Below are positions 38,946-51,989 of a DNA stretch of 64,000 nucleotides, in pieces (the first letter of the stretch is position 1; each line of letters opens with the position of its first letter). The stretch spans positions 558,001 through 622,000 of the forward strand of contig OY720632.1 of the NCBI GenBank assembly GCA_963169105.1. Direction: 5' to 3'. The DNA is from Ceriagrion tenellum. Its lineage: Eukaryota > Arthropoda > Insecta > Odonata > Coenagrionidae. The position numbers were made by a program, and so were the translations under genes. The notes beneath the pieces were generated by a model, which was given only the letters and a program-made list of their open reading frames with translations, searched no databases and had not been told where the DNA came from.

Positions 38946-41270
38946 CGTGCATCGAGAAAGCTCCAACGAAGCCTATCACTATCGCGTTCGATGCCTATTC
39001 CCGAAAATTCTAGGATCGGTCTGTTTCCGCCGCCGAAAACGTCCTCAAAATGACACCTTTTCCGGCCTTCAAACGCTCCTAACTCAAAAAGCACGCAACG
39101 CACGCGGACGTCGTCTCGTAATCAAGCACGTACCGACCACACGCGCATACACGTTCCACGCGAAGGAATCACATCCACTCGTTTTCACTACACGAAGGGG
39201 GCAACGATCAAAAATCCTAAGGTTAAACACTTGAAAAATCCGAAAATGGCAGAATATAAAATTTATTAAAATCACGCGCAGCGACACCCGTGCATCGAGA
39301 AAGCTCCAAAGAAGCCTATCACTATCGCGTTTGATGCCTATTCCCGAAAATTCTAGGATCGGTCTGTTTCCGCCACCGAAAACGTCCTCAAAATGACACC
39401 TTTTCCGGCCTTCAAACGCTCCTAACTCAAAAAGCACGCAACGCACGCGGACGTCGTCTCGTAATCAAGCACGTACCGACAACACGCGCATACACGTTCC
39501 ACGCGAAGGAATCACATCCACACGTTTTCTCTACACGAAGGGGGCAACGATCAAAAATCCTAAGGTTAAACACTTGCAAAATTTGCCGAAAATGGCAGAA
39601 TATAAAATTTATTAAAATCACGCGCAGCGACACCCGTGCATCGAGAAAGCTCCAACGAAGCCTATCACTATCGCGTTCGATGCCTATTCCCGAAAATTCT
39701 AGGATCGGTCTGTTTCGGCCACCGAAAACGTCCTCAAAATGACACCTTTTCCGGCCTTCAAACGCTCCTAACTCAAAAAGCACGCAACGCACGCGGACGT
39801 CGTCTCGTAATCAAGCACGTACCGACCACACGCGCATACACGTTCCACGAGAAGGAATCACATCCACACGTTTTCACTACACGAAGGGGGCAACGATCAA
39901 AAATCCTAAGGTTAAACACTTGCAAAATTTGCCGAAAATGGCAGAATATAAAATTTATTAAAATCACGCGGAGCGACACCCGTGCATCGAGAAAGCTCCA
40001 ACGAAGCCTATCACTATCGCGTTCGATGCCTATTCCCGAAAATTCTAGTATCGGTCTGTTTCCGCCACCGAAAACGTCCTCAAAATGACACCTTTTCCGG
40101 CCTTCAAACGCTCCTAAATCAAAAAGCACGCAACGCACGCGGACGTCGTCTCGTAATCAAGCACGTACCGACCACACGCGCATACACGTTCCACGCGAAG
40201 GAATCACATCCACACGTTTTCACTATACGAAGGGGGCAACGATCAAAAATCCTAAGGTTAAACACTTGCAAAATTTGCCGAAAATGGCAGAGTATAAAAT
40301 TTATTAAAATCACGCGGAGCGACACTCGTGCATCGAGAAAGCTCCAACGAAGCCTATCACTATCGCGTTCGATGCCTATTCCCGACAATTCTATGATCGG
40401 TCTGTTTCCGCCACCGAAAACGTCCTCAAAATGACACCTTTTCCGGCCTTCAAACGCTCCTAACTAAAAAAGCACGCAACGCACGCGGACGTCGTCTCGT
40501 AATCAAGCACGTACCGACCACACGCGCATACACGTTCCACGCGAAGGAATCACATCCACTCGTTTTCACTACACGAAGGGGGCAACGATCAAAAATCCTA
40601 AGGTTAAACACTTGCAAAATTTGCCGAAAATGGCAGAATATAAAATTTATTTAAATCACGCGGAGCGACACCCGTGCATCGAGAAAGCTCCAACGAAGCC
40701 TATCACTATCGCGTTCGATGCCTATTCCCGAAAATTCTAGGATCGGTCTGTTTCGGCCACCGAAAACGTCCTCAAAATGACACCTTTTCCGGCCTTCAAA
40801 CGCTCCTAACTCAAAAAGCACGCAACGCACGCGGACGTCGTCGCGTAATCAAGCACGTACCGACCACACGCGCATACACGTTCCACGCGAAGGAATCACA
40901 TCCACACGTTTTCACTACACGAAGGGGGCAACGATCAAAAATCCTAAGGTTAAACACTTGCAAAAATTGCCGAAAATGGCAGAATATAAAATTTATGAAA
41001 ATCACGCGCAGCGACACCCGTGCATCGAGAAAGCTCCAACGAAGCCTATCACTATCGCGTTCGATGCCTATTCCCGAAAATTCTAGGATCGGTCTGTTTC
41101 CGCCACCGTAAACGTCCTCAAAATGACACCTTTTCCGGCCTTCAAACGCTCCTAACTCAAAAAGCACGCTACGCACGCGGACGTCGTCTCGTAATCAAGC
41201 ACGTACCGACCACACGCGCATACACGTTCCACGCGAAGGAATCACATCCACACGTTTTCACTACACGAAT
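38852..41270 (+). repeat. Zone E: 7-monomer HOR, copy 1 (2419 bp)
   Basis: The block repeats at an offset of 2419 bp. Markers include a 343-bp monomer with CTTGAAAAATCC (near 39231 and 41650), CCAAAGAAG with TTTGATG, CGACAACACG with TTTTCTCTAC, CACGAGAAGG, CTAAATCAAA, CGACAATTCTATG, CTAAAAAAG, GTCGTCGCG, TTATGAAAAT and CACCGTAAACG (41109 and 43528). It shares its first part with the end of zone D. Confidence 0.93.
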
Positions 41271-41841
41271 GGGGCAACGATCAAAAATCCTAAGGTTAAA
41301 CACTTGCAAAATTTGCCGAAAATGGCAGAATATAAAATTTATTAAAATCACGCGCAGCGACACCCGTGCATCGAGAAAGCTCCAACGAAGCCTATCACTA
41401 TCGCGATCGATGCCTATTCCCGAAAATTCTAGGATCGGTCTGTTTCCGCCGCCGAAAACGTCCTCAAAATGACACCTTTTCCGGCCTTCAAACGCTCCTA
41501 ACTCAAAAAGCACGCAACGCACGCGGACGTCGTCTCGTAATCAAGCACGTACCGACCACACGCGCATACACGTTCCACGCGAAGGAATCACATCCACTCG
41601 TTTTCACTACACGAAGGGGGCAACGATCAAAAATCCTAAGGTTAAACACTTGAAAAATCCGAAAATGGCAGAATATAAAATTTATTAAAATCACGCGCAG
41701 CGACACCCGTGCATCGAGAAAGCTCCAAAGAAGCCTATCACTATCGCGTTTGATGCCTATTCCCGAAAATTCTAGGATCGGTCTGTTTCCGCCACCGAAA
41801 ACGTCCTCAAAATGACACCTTTTCCGGCCTTCAAACGCTCC
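39080..41841 (+). repeat. 343-bp monomers with 3-bp deletion (two copies)
   Basis: Monomers 39080-39422 and 41499-41841 read CTTGAAAAATCCGAAAATGG where the usual sequence is three bases longer. The first pair of altered bases suggests a combined substitution and deletion in the A/T-rich part. Both copies come from the zone E duplication, and no other monomer has the change. Confidence 0.9.
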
Positions 41842-43689
41842 TAACTCAAAAAGCACGCAACGCACGCGGACGTCGTCTCGTAATCAAGCACGTACCGACA
41901 ACACGCGCATACACGTTCCACGCGAAGGAATCACATCCACACGTTTTCTCTACACGAAGGGGGCAACGATCAAAAATCCTAAGGTTAAACACTTGCAAAA
42001 TTTGCCGAAAATGGCAGAATATAAAATTTATTAAAATCACGCGCAGCGACACCCGTGCATCGAGAAAGCTCCAACGAAGCCTATCACTATCGCGTTCGAT
42101 GCCTATTCCCGAAAATTCTAGGATCGGTCTGTTTCGGCCACCGAAAACGTCCTCAAAATGACACCTTTTCCGGCCTTCAAACGCTCCTAACTCAAAAAGC
42201 ACGCAACGCACGCGGACGTCGTCTCGTAATCAAGCACGTACCGACCACACGCGCATACACGTTCCACGAGAAGGAATCACATCCACACGTTTTCACTACA
42301 CGAAGGGGGCAACGATCAAAAATCCTAAGGTTAAACACTTGCAAAATTTGCCGAAAATGGCAGAATATAAAATTTATTAAAATCACGCGGAGCGACACCC
42401 GTGCATCGAGAAAGCTCCAACGAAGCCTATCACTATCGCGTTCGATGCCTATTCCCGAAAATTCTAGTATCGGTCTGTTTCCGCCACCGAAAACGTCCTC
42501 AAAATGACACCTTTTCCGGCCTTCAAACGCTCCTAAATCAAAAAGCACGCAACGCACGCGGACGTCGTCTCGTAATCAAGCACGTACCGACCACACGCGC
42601 ATACACGTTCCACGCGAAGGAATCACATCCACACGTTTTCACTATACGAAGGGGGCAACGATCAAAAATCCTAAGGTTAAACACTTGCAAAATTTGCCGA
42701 AAATGGCAGAGTATAAAATTTATTAAAATCACGCGGAGCGACACTCGTGCATCGAGAAAGCTCCAACGAAGCCTATCACTATCGCGTTCGATGCCTATTC
42801 CCGACAATTCTATGATCGGTCTGTTTCCGCCACCGAAAACGTCCTCAAAATGACACCTTTTCCGGCCTTCAAACGCTCCTAACTAAAAAAGCACGCAACG
42901 CACGCGGACGTCGTCTCGTAATCAAGCACGTACCGACCACACGCGCATACACGTTCCACGCGAAGGAATCACATCCACTCGTTTTCACTACACGAAGGGG
43001 GCAACGATCAAAAATCCTAAGGTTAAACACTTGCAAAATTTGCCGAAAATGGCAGAATATAAAATTTATTTAAATCACGCGGAGCGACACCCGTGCATCG
43101 AGAAAGCTCCAACGAAGCCTATCACTATCGCGTTCGATGCCTATTCCCGAAAATTCTAGGATCGGTCTGTTTCGGCCACCGAAAACGTCCTCAAAATGAC
43201 ACCTTTTCCGGCCTTCAAACGCTCCTAACTCAAAAAGCACGCAACGCACGCGGACGTCGTCGCGTAATCAAGCACGTACCGACCACACGCGCATACACGT
43301 TCCACGCGAAGGAATCACATCCACACGTTTTCACTACACGAAGGGGGCAACGATCAAAAATCCTAAGGTTAAACACTTGCAAAAATTGCCGAAAATGGCA
43401 GAATATAAAATTTATGAAAATCACGCGCAGCGACACCCGTGCATCGAGAAAGCTCCAACGAAGCCTATCACTATCGCGTTCGATGCCTATTCCCGAAAAT
43501 TCTAGGATCGGTCTGTTTCCGCCACCGTAAACGTCCTCAAAATGACACCTTTTCCGGCCTTCAAACGCTCCTAACTCAAAAAGCACGCTACGCACGCGGA
43601 CGTCGTCTCGTAATCAAGCACGTACCGACCACACGCGCATACACGTTCCACGCGAAGGAATCACATCCACACGTTTTCACTACACGAAT
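41271..43689 (+). repeat. Zone E: 7-monomer HOR, copy 2 (2419 bp)
   Basis: This is the tandem copy of 38852-41270, with identity extending to about 43851. The only difference I found is A at 41406, facing T at 38987 and also T at 43825, so it looks like a private mutation. The final monomers of this copy (GAATGGGG, CACCGTAAACG) reappear inside zone F near 49424-49585 and 56014-56175. Confidence 0.92.
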
Positions 43690-45399
43690 GGGGCAACGAT
43701 CAAAAATCCTAAGGTTAAACACTTGCAAAATTTGCCGAAAATGGCAGAATATAAAATTTATTAAAATCACGCGCAGCGACACCCGTGCATCGAGAAAGCT
43801 CCAACGAAGCCTATCACTATCGCGTTCGATGCCTATTCCCGAAAATTCTAGTATCGGTCTGTTTCCGCCACCGAAAACGTCCTCAAAATGACACCTTTTC
43901 CGGCCTTCAAACGCTCCTAACTCAAAAAGCACGCAACGCACGCGGACGTCGTCTCGTAATCAAGCACGTACCGACCACACGCGCATACACGTTCCACGCG
44001 AAGGAATCACATCCACTCGTTTTCACTACACGAAGGGGGCAACGATCAAAAATCCTAAGGTTAAACACTTGCAAAATTTGCCGAAAATGGCAGAGTATAA
44101 AATTTATTAAAATCACGCGGAGCGACACTCGTGCATCAAAAAAGCTCCAACGAAGCCTATCACTATCGCGTTCGATGCCTATTCCCGAAAATTCTAGGAT
44201 CGGTCTGTTTCCGCCACCGAAAACGTCCTCAAAATGACACCTTTTCCGGCCTTCAAACGCTCCTAACTCAAAAAGCACGCAACGCACGCGGACGTCGTCG
44301 CGTAATCAAGCACGTACCGACCACACGCGCATACACGTTCCACGCGAAGGAATCACATCCACTCGTTTTCACTACACGAAGGGGGCAACGATCAAAAATC
44401 CTAAGGTTAAACACTTGCAAAATTTGCCGAAAATGGCAGAATATAAAATTTATTAAAATCACGCGGAGCGACACCCGTGCATCGAGAAAGCTCCAACGAA
44501 GCCTATCACTATCGCGTTCGATGCCTATTCCCGAAAATTCTAGGATCGGTCTGTTTCGGCCACCGAAAACGTCCTCAAAATGACACCTTTTCCGGCCTTC
44601 AAACGCTCCTAACTCAAAAAGCACGCAACGCACGCGGACGTCGTCTCGTAATCAAGCACGTACCGACCACACGCGCATACACGTTCCACGCGAAGGAATC
44701 ACATCCACACGTTTTCACTACACGAAGGGGGCAACGATCAAAAATCCTAAGGTTAAACACTTGCAAAATTTGCCGAAAATGGCAGAATATAAAATTTATT
44801 TAAATCACGCGGAGCGACACCCGTGCATCGAGAAAGCTCCAACGAAGCCTATCACTATCGCGTTCGATGCCTATTCCCGAAAATTCTAGGATCGGTCTGT
44901 TTCCGCCACCGAAAACGTCCTCAAAATGACACCTTTTCCGGCCTTCAAACGCTCCTAACTCAAAAAGCACGCAACGCACGCGGACGTCGTCTCGTAATCA
45001 AGCACGTACCGACGACGCGCATACACGTTCCACGCGAAGGAATCACATCCACTCGTTTTCACTACACGAAGGGGGCAACGATCAAAAATCCTAAGGTTAA
45101 ACACTTGCAAAATTTGCCGAAAATGGCAGAATATAAAATTTATTTAAATCACGCGGAGCGACACCCGTGCATCGAGAAAGCTCCAACGAAGCCTATCACT
45201 ATCGCGTTCGATGCCTATTCCCGAAAATTCTAGGATCGGTCTGTTTCCGCCACCGAAAACGTCCTCAAAATGACACCTTTTCCGGCCTTCAAACGCTCCT
45301 AACTCAAAAAGCACGCAACGCACGCGGACGTCGTCTCGTAATCAAGCACGTACCGACCACACGCGCATACACGTTTCACGCGAAGGAATCACATCCACT
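43690..45399 (+). repeat. Truncated first copy of the zone F series
   Basis: From the E markers up to about 44.8 kb the sequence matches 49335-50720 at an offset of 5896 bp, and the following part then differs. Between the GAATGGGG monomer and the first 350-bp monomer this copy has two monomers fewer than the corresponding stretches of the next two copies. It contains the only 344-bp monomer (44956-45299), where CGACCACACG reads CGACGACG near 45011. Confidence 0.82.
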
Positions 45400-48300
45400 C
45401 GTTTTCACTACACGAAGGGGGCAACGATCAAAAATCCTAAGGTTAAACACTTGCAAAATTTGCCGAAAATGGCAGAATATAAAATTTATTAAAATCACGC
45501 GGAGCGACACCCGTGCATCGAGAAAGCTCCAACGAAGCCTATCACTATCGCGTTCGATGCCTATTCCCGAAAATTCTAGGATCGGTCTGTTTCCGCCACC
45601 GAAAACGTCCTCAAAATGACACCTTTTCCGGCCTTCAAACGCTCCTAACTCAAAAAGCACGCAACGCACGCGGACGTCGTCTCGTAATCAAGCACGTACC
45701 GATCACACGCGCATACACGGTCCACGCGAAGGAATCACATCCACTCGTTTTCACTACACGAAGGGGGCAACGATCAAAAATCCTAAGGTTTGCTTGCAAC
45801 TTGCAAAATTTGCCGAAAATGGCAGAATATAAAATTTATTAAAATCACGCGGAGCGACACCCGTGCATCGAGAAAGCTCCAACGAAGCCTATCACTATCG
45901 CGTTCGATGCCTATTCCCGAAAATTCTAGGATCGGTCTGTTTCCGCCACCGAAAACGTCCTCAAAATGACACCTTTTCCGGCCTTCAAACGCTCCTAACT
46001 CAAAAAGCACGCAACGCACGCGGACGTCGTCTCGTAATCAAGCACGTACCGACCACACGCGCATACACGTTCCACGCGAAGGAATCACATCCACTCGTTT
46101 TCACTACACGAAGGGGGCAACGATCAAAAATCCTAAGGTTAAACACTTGCAAAATTTGCCGAAAATGGCAGAGTATAAAATTTATTAAAATCACGCGGAG
46201 CGACACTCGTGCATCGAGAAAGCTCCAACGAAGCCTATCACTATCGCGTTCGATGCCTATTCCCGAAAATTCTAGGATCGGTCTGTTTCCGCCGCCGAAA
46301 ACGTCCTCAAAATGACACCTTTTCCGGCCTTCAAACGCTCCTAACTCAAAAAGCACGCAACGCACGCGGACGTCGTCTCGTAATCAAGCACGTACCGACC
46401 ACACGCGCATACACGTTCCACGCGAAGGAATCACATCCACTCGTTTTCACTACACGAAGGGGGCAACGATCAAAAATCCTAAGGTTAAACACTTGCAAAA
46501 TTTGCCGAAAATGGCAGAATATAAAATTTATTTAAATCACGCGGAGCGACACCCGTGCATCGAGAAAGCTCCAACGAAGCCTATCACTATCGCGTTCGAT
46601 GCCTATTCCCGAAAATTCTAGGATCGGTCTGTTTCCGCCACCGAAAACGTCCTCAAAATGACACCTTTTCCGGCCTTCAAACGCTCCTAACTCAAAAAGC
46701 ACGCAACGCACGCGGACGTCGTCTCGTAATCAAGCACGTACCGACCACACGCGCATACACGTTCCACGCGAAGGAATCACATCCACTCGTTTTCACTATA
46801 CGAAGGGGGCAACGATCAAAAATCCTAAGGTTAAAAACTTGCAAAATTTGCCGAAAATGGCAGAGTATAAAATTTATTAAAATCACGCGGAGCGACACTC
46901 GTGCATCGAGAAAGCTCCAACGAAGCCTATCACTATCGCGTTCGATGCCTATTCCCGAAAATTCTAGGATCGGTCTGTTTCCGCCGCCGAAAACGTCCTC
47001 AAAATGACACCTTTTCCGGCCTTCAAACGCTCCTAACTCAAAAAGCACGCAACGCACGCGGACGTCGTCTCGTAATCAAGCACGTACCGACCACACGCGC
47101 ATACACGTTCCACGCGAAGGAATCACATCCACTCGTTTTCACTACACGAAGGGGGCAACGATCAAAAATCCTAAGGTTAAACACTTGCAAAATTTGCCGA
47201 AAATGGCAGAATATAAAATTTATTAAAATCACGCGGAGCGACACACGTGCATCGAGAAAGCTCCAACGAAGCCTATCACTATCGCGTTCGATGCCTATTC
47301 CCGAAAATTCTAGGATCGGTCTGTTTCGGCCACCGAAAACGTCCTCAAAATGACACCTTTTCCGGCCTTCAAACGCTCCTAACTCAAAAAGCACGCAACG
47401 CACGCGGACGTCGTCTCGTAATCAAGCACGTACCGACCACACGCGCATACACGTTCCACGCGAAGGAATCACATCCACTCGTTTTCACTACACGAAGGGG
47501 GCAACGATCAAAAATCCTAAGGTTTGCTTGCAACTTGCAAAATTTGCCGAAAATGGCAGAATATAAAATTTATTAAAATCACGCGGAGCGACACCCGTGC
47601 ATCGAGAAAGCTCCAACGAAGCCTATCACTATCGCGTTCGATGCCTATTCCCGAAAATTCTAGGATCGGTCTGTTTCGGCCACCGAAAACGTCCTCAAAA
47701 TGACACCTTTTCCGGCCTTCAAACGCTCCTAACTCAAAAAGCACGCAACGCACGCGGACGTCGTCTCGTAATCAAGCACGTACCGACCACACGCGCATAC
47801 ACGTTCCACGCGAAGGAATCACATCCACACGTTTTCACTACACGAAGGGGGCAACGATCAAAAATCCTAAGGTTTGCTTGCAACTTGCAAAATTTGCCGA
47901 AAATGGCAGAATATAAAATTAATTAAAATCACGCGGAGCGACAATCGTGCATCGAGAAAGCTCCAACGAAGCCTATCACTATCGCGTTCGATGCCTATTC
48001 CCGAAAATTCTAGGATCGGTCTGTTTCCGCCGCCGAAAACGTCCTCAAAATGACACCTTTTCCGGCCTTCAAACGCTCCTAACTCAAAAAGCACGCAACG
48101 CACGCGGACGTCGTCTCGTAATCAAGCACGTACCGACCACACGCGCATACACGTTCCACGCGAAGGAATCACATCCACTCGTTTTCACTACACGAAGGGG
48201 GCAACGATCAAAAATCCTAAGGTTAAACACTTGCAAAATTTGCCGAAAATGGCAGAATATAAAATTTATTAAAATCACGCGGAGCGACACCCGTGCATCG

Positions 48301-51300
48301 AGAAAGCTCCAACGAAGCCTATCACTATCGCGTTCGATGCCTATTCCCGAAAATTCTAGGATCGGTCTGTTTCGGCCACCGAAAACGTCCTCAAAATGAC
48401 ACCTTTTCCGGCCTTCAAACGCTCCTAACTCAAAAAGCACGCAACGCACGCGGACGTCGTCTCGTAATCAAGCACGTACCGACCACACGCGCATACACGT
48501 TCCACGCGAAGGAATCACATCCACTCGTTTTCACTACACGAAGGGGGCAACGATCAAAAATCCTAAGGTTTGCTTGCAACTTGCAAAATTTGCCGAAAAT
48601 GGCAGAATATAAAATTTATTAAAATCACGCGGAGCGACACCCGTGCATCGAGAAAGCTCCAACGAAGCCTATCACTATCGCGTTCGATGCCTATTCCCGA
48701 AAATTCTAGGATCGGTCTGTTTCCGCCACCGAAAACGTCCTCAAAATGACACCTTTTCCGGCCTTCAAACGCTCCTAACTCAAAAAGCACGCAACGCACG
48801 CGGACGTCGTCTCGTAATCAAGCACGTACCGACCACACGCGCATACACGTTCCACGCGAAGGAATCACATCCACACGTTTTCACTACACGAAGGGGGCAA
48901 CGATCAAAAATCCTAAGGTTAAACACTTGCAAAATTTGCCGAAAATGGCAGAATATAAAATTTATTTAAATCACGCGGAGCGACAACCGTGCATCGAGAA
49001 AGCTCCAACGAAGCCTATCACTATCGCGTTCGATGCCTATTCCCGAAAATTCTAGGATCGGTCTGTTTCCGCCACCGAAAACGTCCTCAAAATGACACCT
49101 TTTCCGGCCTTCAAACGCTCCTAACTCAAAAAGCACGCAACGCACGCGGACGTCGTCTCGTAATCAAGCACGTACCGACCACACGCGCATACACGTTCCA
49201 CGCGAAGGAATCACATCCACTCGTTTTCACTACACGAAGGGGGCAACGATCAAAAATCCTAAGGTTAAACACTTGCAAAATTTGCCGAAAATGGCAGAAT
49301 ATAAAATTTATTTAAATCACGCGGAGCGACACCCGTGCATCGAGAAAGCTCCAACGAAGCTTATCACTATCGCGTTCGATGCCTATTCCCGAAAATTCTA
49401 GGATCGGTCTGTTTCCGCCACCGTAAACGTCCTCAAAATGACACCTTTTCCGGCCTTCAAACGCTCCTAACTCAAAAAGCACGCTACGCACGCGGACGTC
49501 GTCTCGTAATCAAGCACGTACCGACCACACGCGCATACACGTTCCACGCGAAGGAATCACATCCACACGTTTTCACTACACGAATGGGGCAACGATCAAA
49601 AATCCTAAGGTTAAACACTTGCAAAATTTGCCGAAAATGGCAGAATATAAAATTTATTAAAATCACGCGCAGCGACACCCGTGCATCGAGAAAGCTCCAA
49701 CGAAGCCTATCACTATCGCGTTCGATGCCTATTCCCGAAAATTCTAGTATCGGTCTGTTTCCGCCACCGAAAACGTCCTCAAAATGACACCTTTTCCGGC
49801 CTTCAAACGCTCCTAACTCAAAAAGCACGCAACGCACGCGGACGTCGTCTCGTAATCAAGCACGTACCGACTACACGCGCATACACGTTCCACGCGAAGG
49901 AATCACATCCACTCGTTTTCACTACACGAAGGGGGCAACGATCAAAAATCCTAAGGTTAAACACTTGCAAAATTTGCCGAAAATGGCAGAGTATAAAATT
50001 TATTAAAATCACGCGGAGCGACACTCGTGCATCAAAAAAGCTCCAACGAAGCCTATCACTATCGCGTTCGATGCCTATTCCCGAAAATTCTAGGATCGGT
50101 CTGTTTCCGCCACCGAAAACGTCCTCAAAATGACACCTTTTCCGGCCTTCAAACGCTCCTAACTCAAAAAGCACGCAACGCACGCGGACGTCGTCGCGTA
50201 ATCAAGCACGTACCGACCACACGCGCATACACGTTCCACGCGAAGGAATCACATCCACTCGTTTTCACTACACGAAGGGGGCAACGATCAAAAATCCTAA
50301 GGTTAAACACTTGCAAAATTTGCCGAAAATGGCAGAATATAAAATTTATTAAAATCACGCGGAGCGACACCCGTGCATCGAGAAAGCTCCAACGAAGCCT
50401 ATCACTATCGCGTTCGATGCCTATTCCCGAAAATTCTAGGATCGGTCTGTTTCGGCCACCGAAAACGTCCTCAAAATGACACCTTTTCCGGCCTTCAAAC
50501 GCTCCTAACTCAAAAAGCACGCAACGCACGCGGACGTCGTCTCGTAATCAAGCACGTACCGACCACACGCGCATACACGTTCCACGCGAAGGAATCACAT
50601 CCACACGTTTTCACTACACGAAGGGGGCAACGATCAAAAATCCTAAGGTTAAACACTTGCAAAATTTGCCGAAAATGGCAGAATATAAAATTTATTTAAA
50701 TCACGCGGAGCGACACCCGTGCATCGAGAAAGCTCCAACGAAGCCTATCACTATCGCGTTCGATGCCTATTCCCGAAAATTCTAGGATCGGTCTGTTTCC
50801 GCCACCGAAAACGTCCTCAAAATGACACCTTTTCCGGCCTTCAAACGCTCCTAACTCAAAAAGCACGCAACGCACGCGGACGTCGTCTCGTAATCAAGCA
50901 CGTACCGACCACACGCGCATACACGTTCCACGCGAAGGAATCACATCCACTCGTTTTCACTACACGAAGGGGGCAACGATCAAAAATCCTAAGGTTAAAC
51001 ACTTGCAAAATTTGCCGAAAATGGCAGAATATAAAATTTATTTAAATCACGCGGAGCGACACCCGTGCATCGAGAAAGCTCCAACGAAGCCTATCACTAT
51101 CGCGTTCGATGCCTATTCCCGAAAATTCTAGGATCGGTCTGTTTCCGCCACCGAAAACGTCCTCAAAATGACACCTTTTCCGGCCTTCAAACGCTCCTAA
51201 CTCAAAAAGCACGCAACGCACGCGGACGTCGTCTCGTAATCAAGCACGTACCGACCACACGCGCATACACGTTCCACGCGAAGGAATCACATCCACACGT

Positions 51301-51989
51301 TTTCACTACACGAAGGGGGCAACGATCAAAAATCCTAAGGTTAAACACTTGCAAAATTTGCCGAAAATGGCAGAATATAAAATTTATTTAAATCACGCGG
51401 AGCGACACCCGTGCATCGAGAAAGCTCCAACGAAGCCTATCACTATCGCGTTCGATGCCTATTCCCGAAAATTCTAGGATCGGTCTGTTTCCGCCACCGA
51501 AAACGTCCTCAAAATGACACCTTTTCCGGCCTTCAAACGCTCCTAACTCAAAAAGCACGCAACGCACGCGGACGTCGTCTCGTAATCAAGCACGTACCGA
51601 CCACACGCGCATACACGTTCCACGCGAAGGAATCACATCCACTCGTTTTCACTACACGAAGGGGGCAACGATCAAAAATCCTAAGGTTAAACACTTGCAA
51701 AATTTGCCGAAAATGGCAGAAAATAAAATTTATTAAAATCACGCGGAGCGACTCCCGTGCATCGAGAAAGCTCCAACGAAGCCTATCACCATCGAGTTCG
51801 ATGCCTATTCACGAAAATTCTAGGATCGGTCCGTTTCGGCCACCGAAAACGTACTCAATATGACACCTTTTCCGGCCTTCAAACGCTACTAACTCAAAAA
51901 GCACGCTACGCACGCGGACGTCGTCTCGTAATCAAGCACGTACCGACCACACGCGCATACACGTTCCACGCGAAGGAATCACATCCACA
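45400..51989 (+). repeat. Zone F: 19-monomer HOR, copy 1 (6590 bp)
   Basis: It aligns with the next block at an offset of 6590 bp (19 x 346 plus 16, from four 350-bp monomers). Identity starts after 45399 (T, facing A at 51989) and holds to 51273. Internal markers are ACGGTCC (near 45719), TTAAAAAC (near 46833), CCGCCGCCG, ACACACGTG (near 47243), AATTAATTAA (near 47919), GAATGGGG (49585) and GTCGTCGCG (near 50195). It differs from copy 2 at 48986 and 49361. Its last two monomers before copy 2 include a strongly divergent one. Confidence 0.9.
51721..51891 (+). repeat. Strongly divergent patch in a zone F monomer
   Basis: About ten substitutions are concentrated here: GAAAATAAAA near 51721, GACTCCCG near 51751, CACCATCGAG near 51788, TTCACGAAA near 51809, GGTCCGTTT near 51828, CGTACTCAATATG near 51851 and CGCTACTAAC near 51887. 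The preceding and following parts look ordinary. Most changes are not seen elsewhere in the window. It lies just before the start of HOR copy 2 and has no counterpart in copies 1 or 3. Confidence 0.88.

Noticed and set aside
24836..41432. A fixed recombination hotspot within the monomer at block junctions
   Set aside because: The junction windows that the variants allow are wide (monomer positions about 281 to 18 of the next for C, 213-298 for D, 119-280 for E) and do not share one point.
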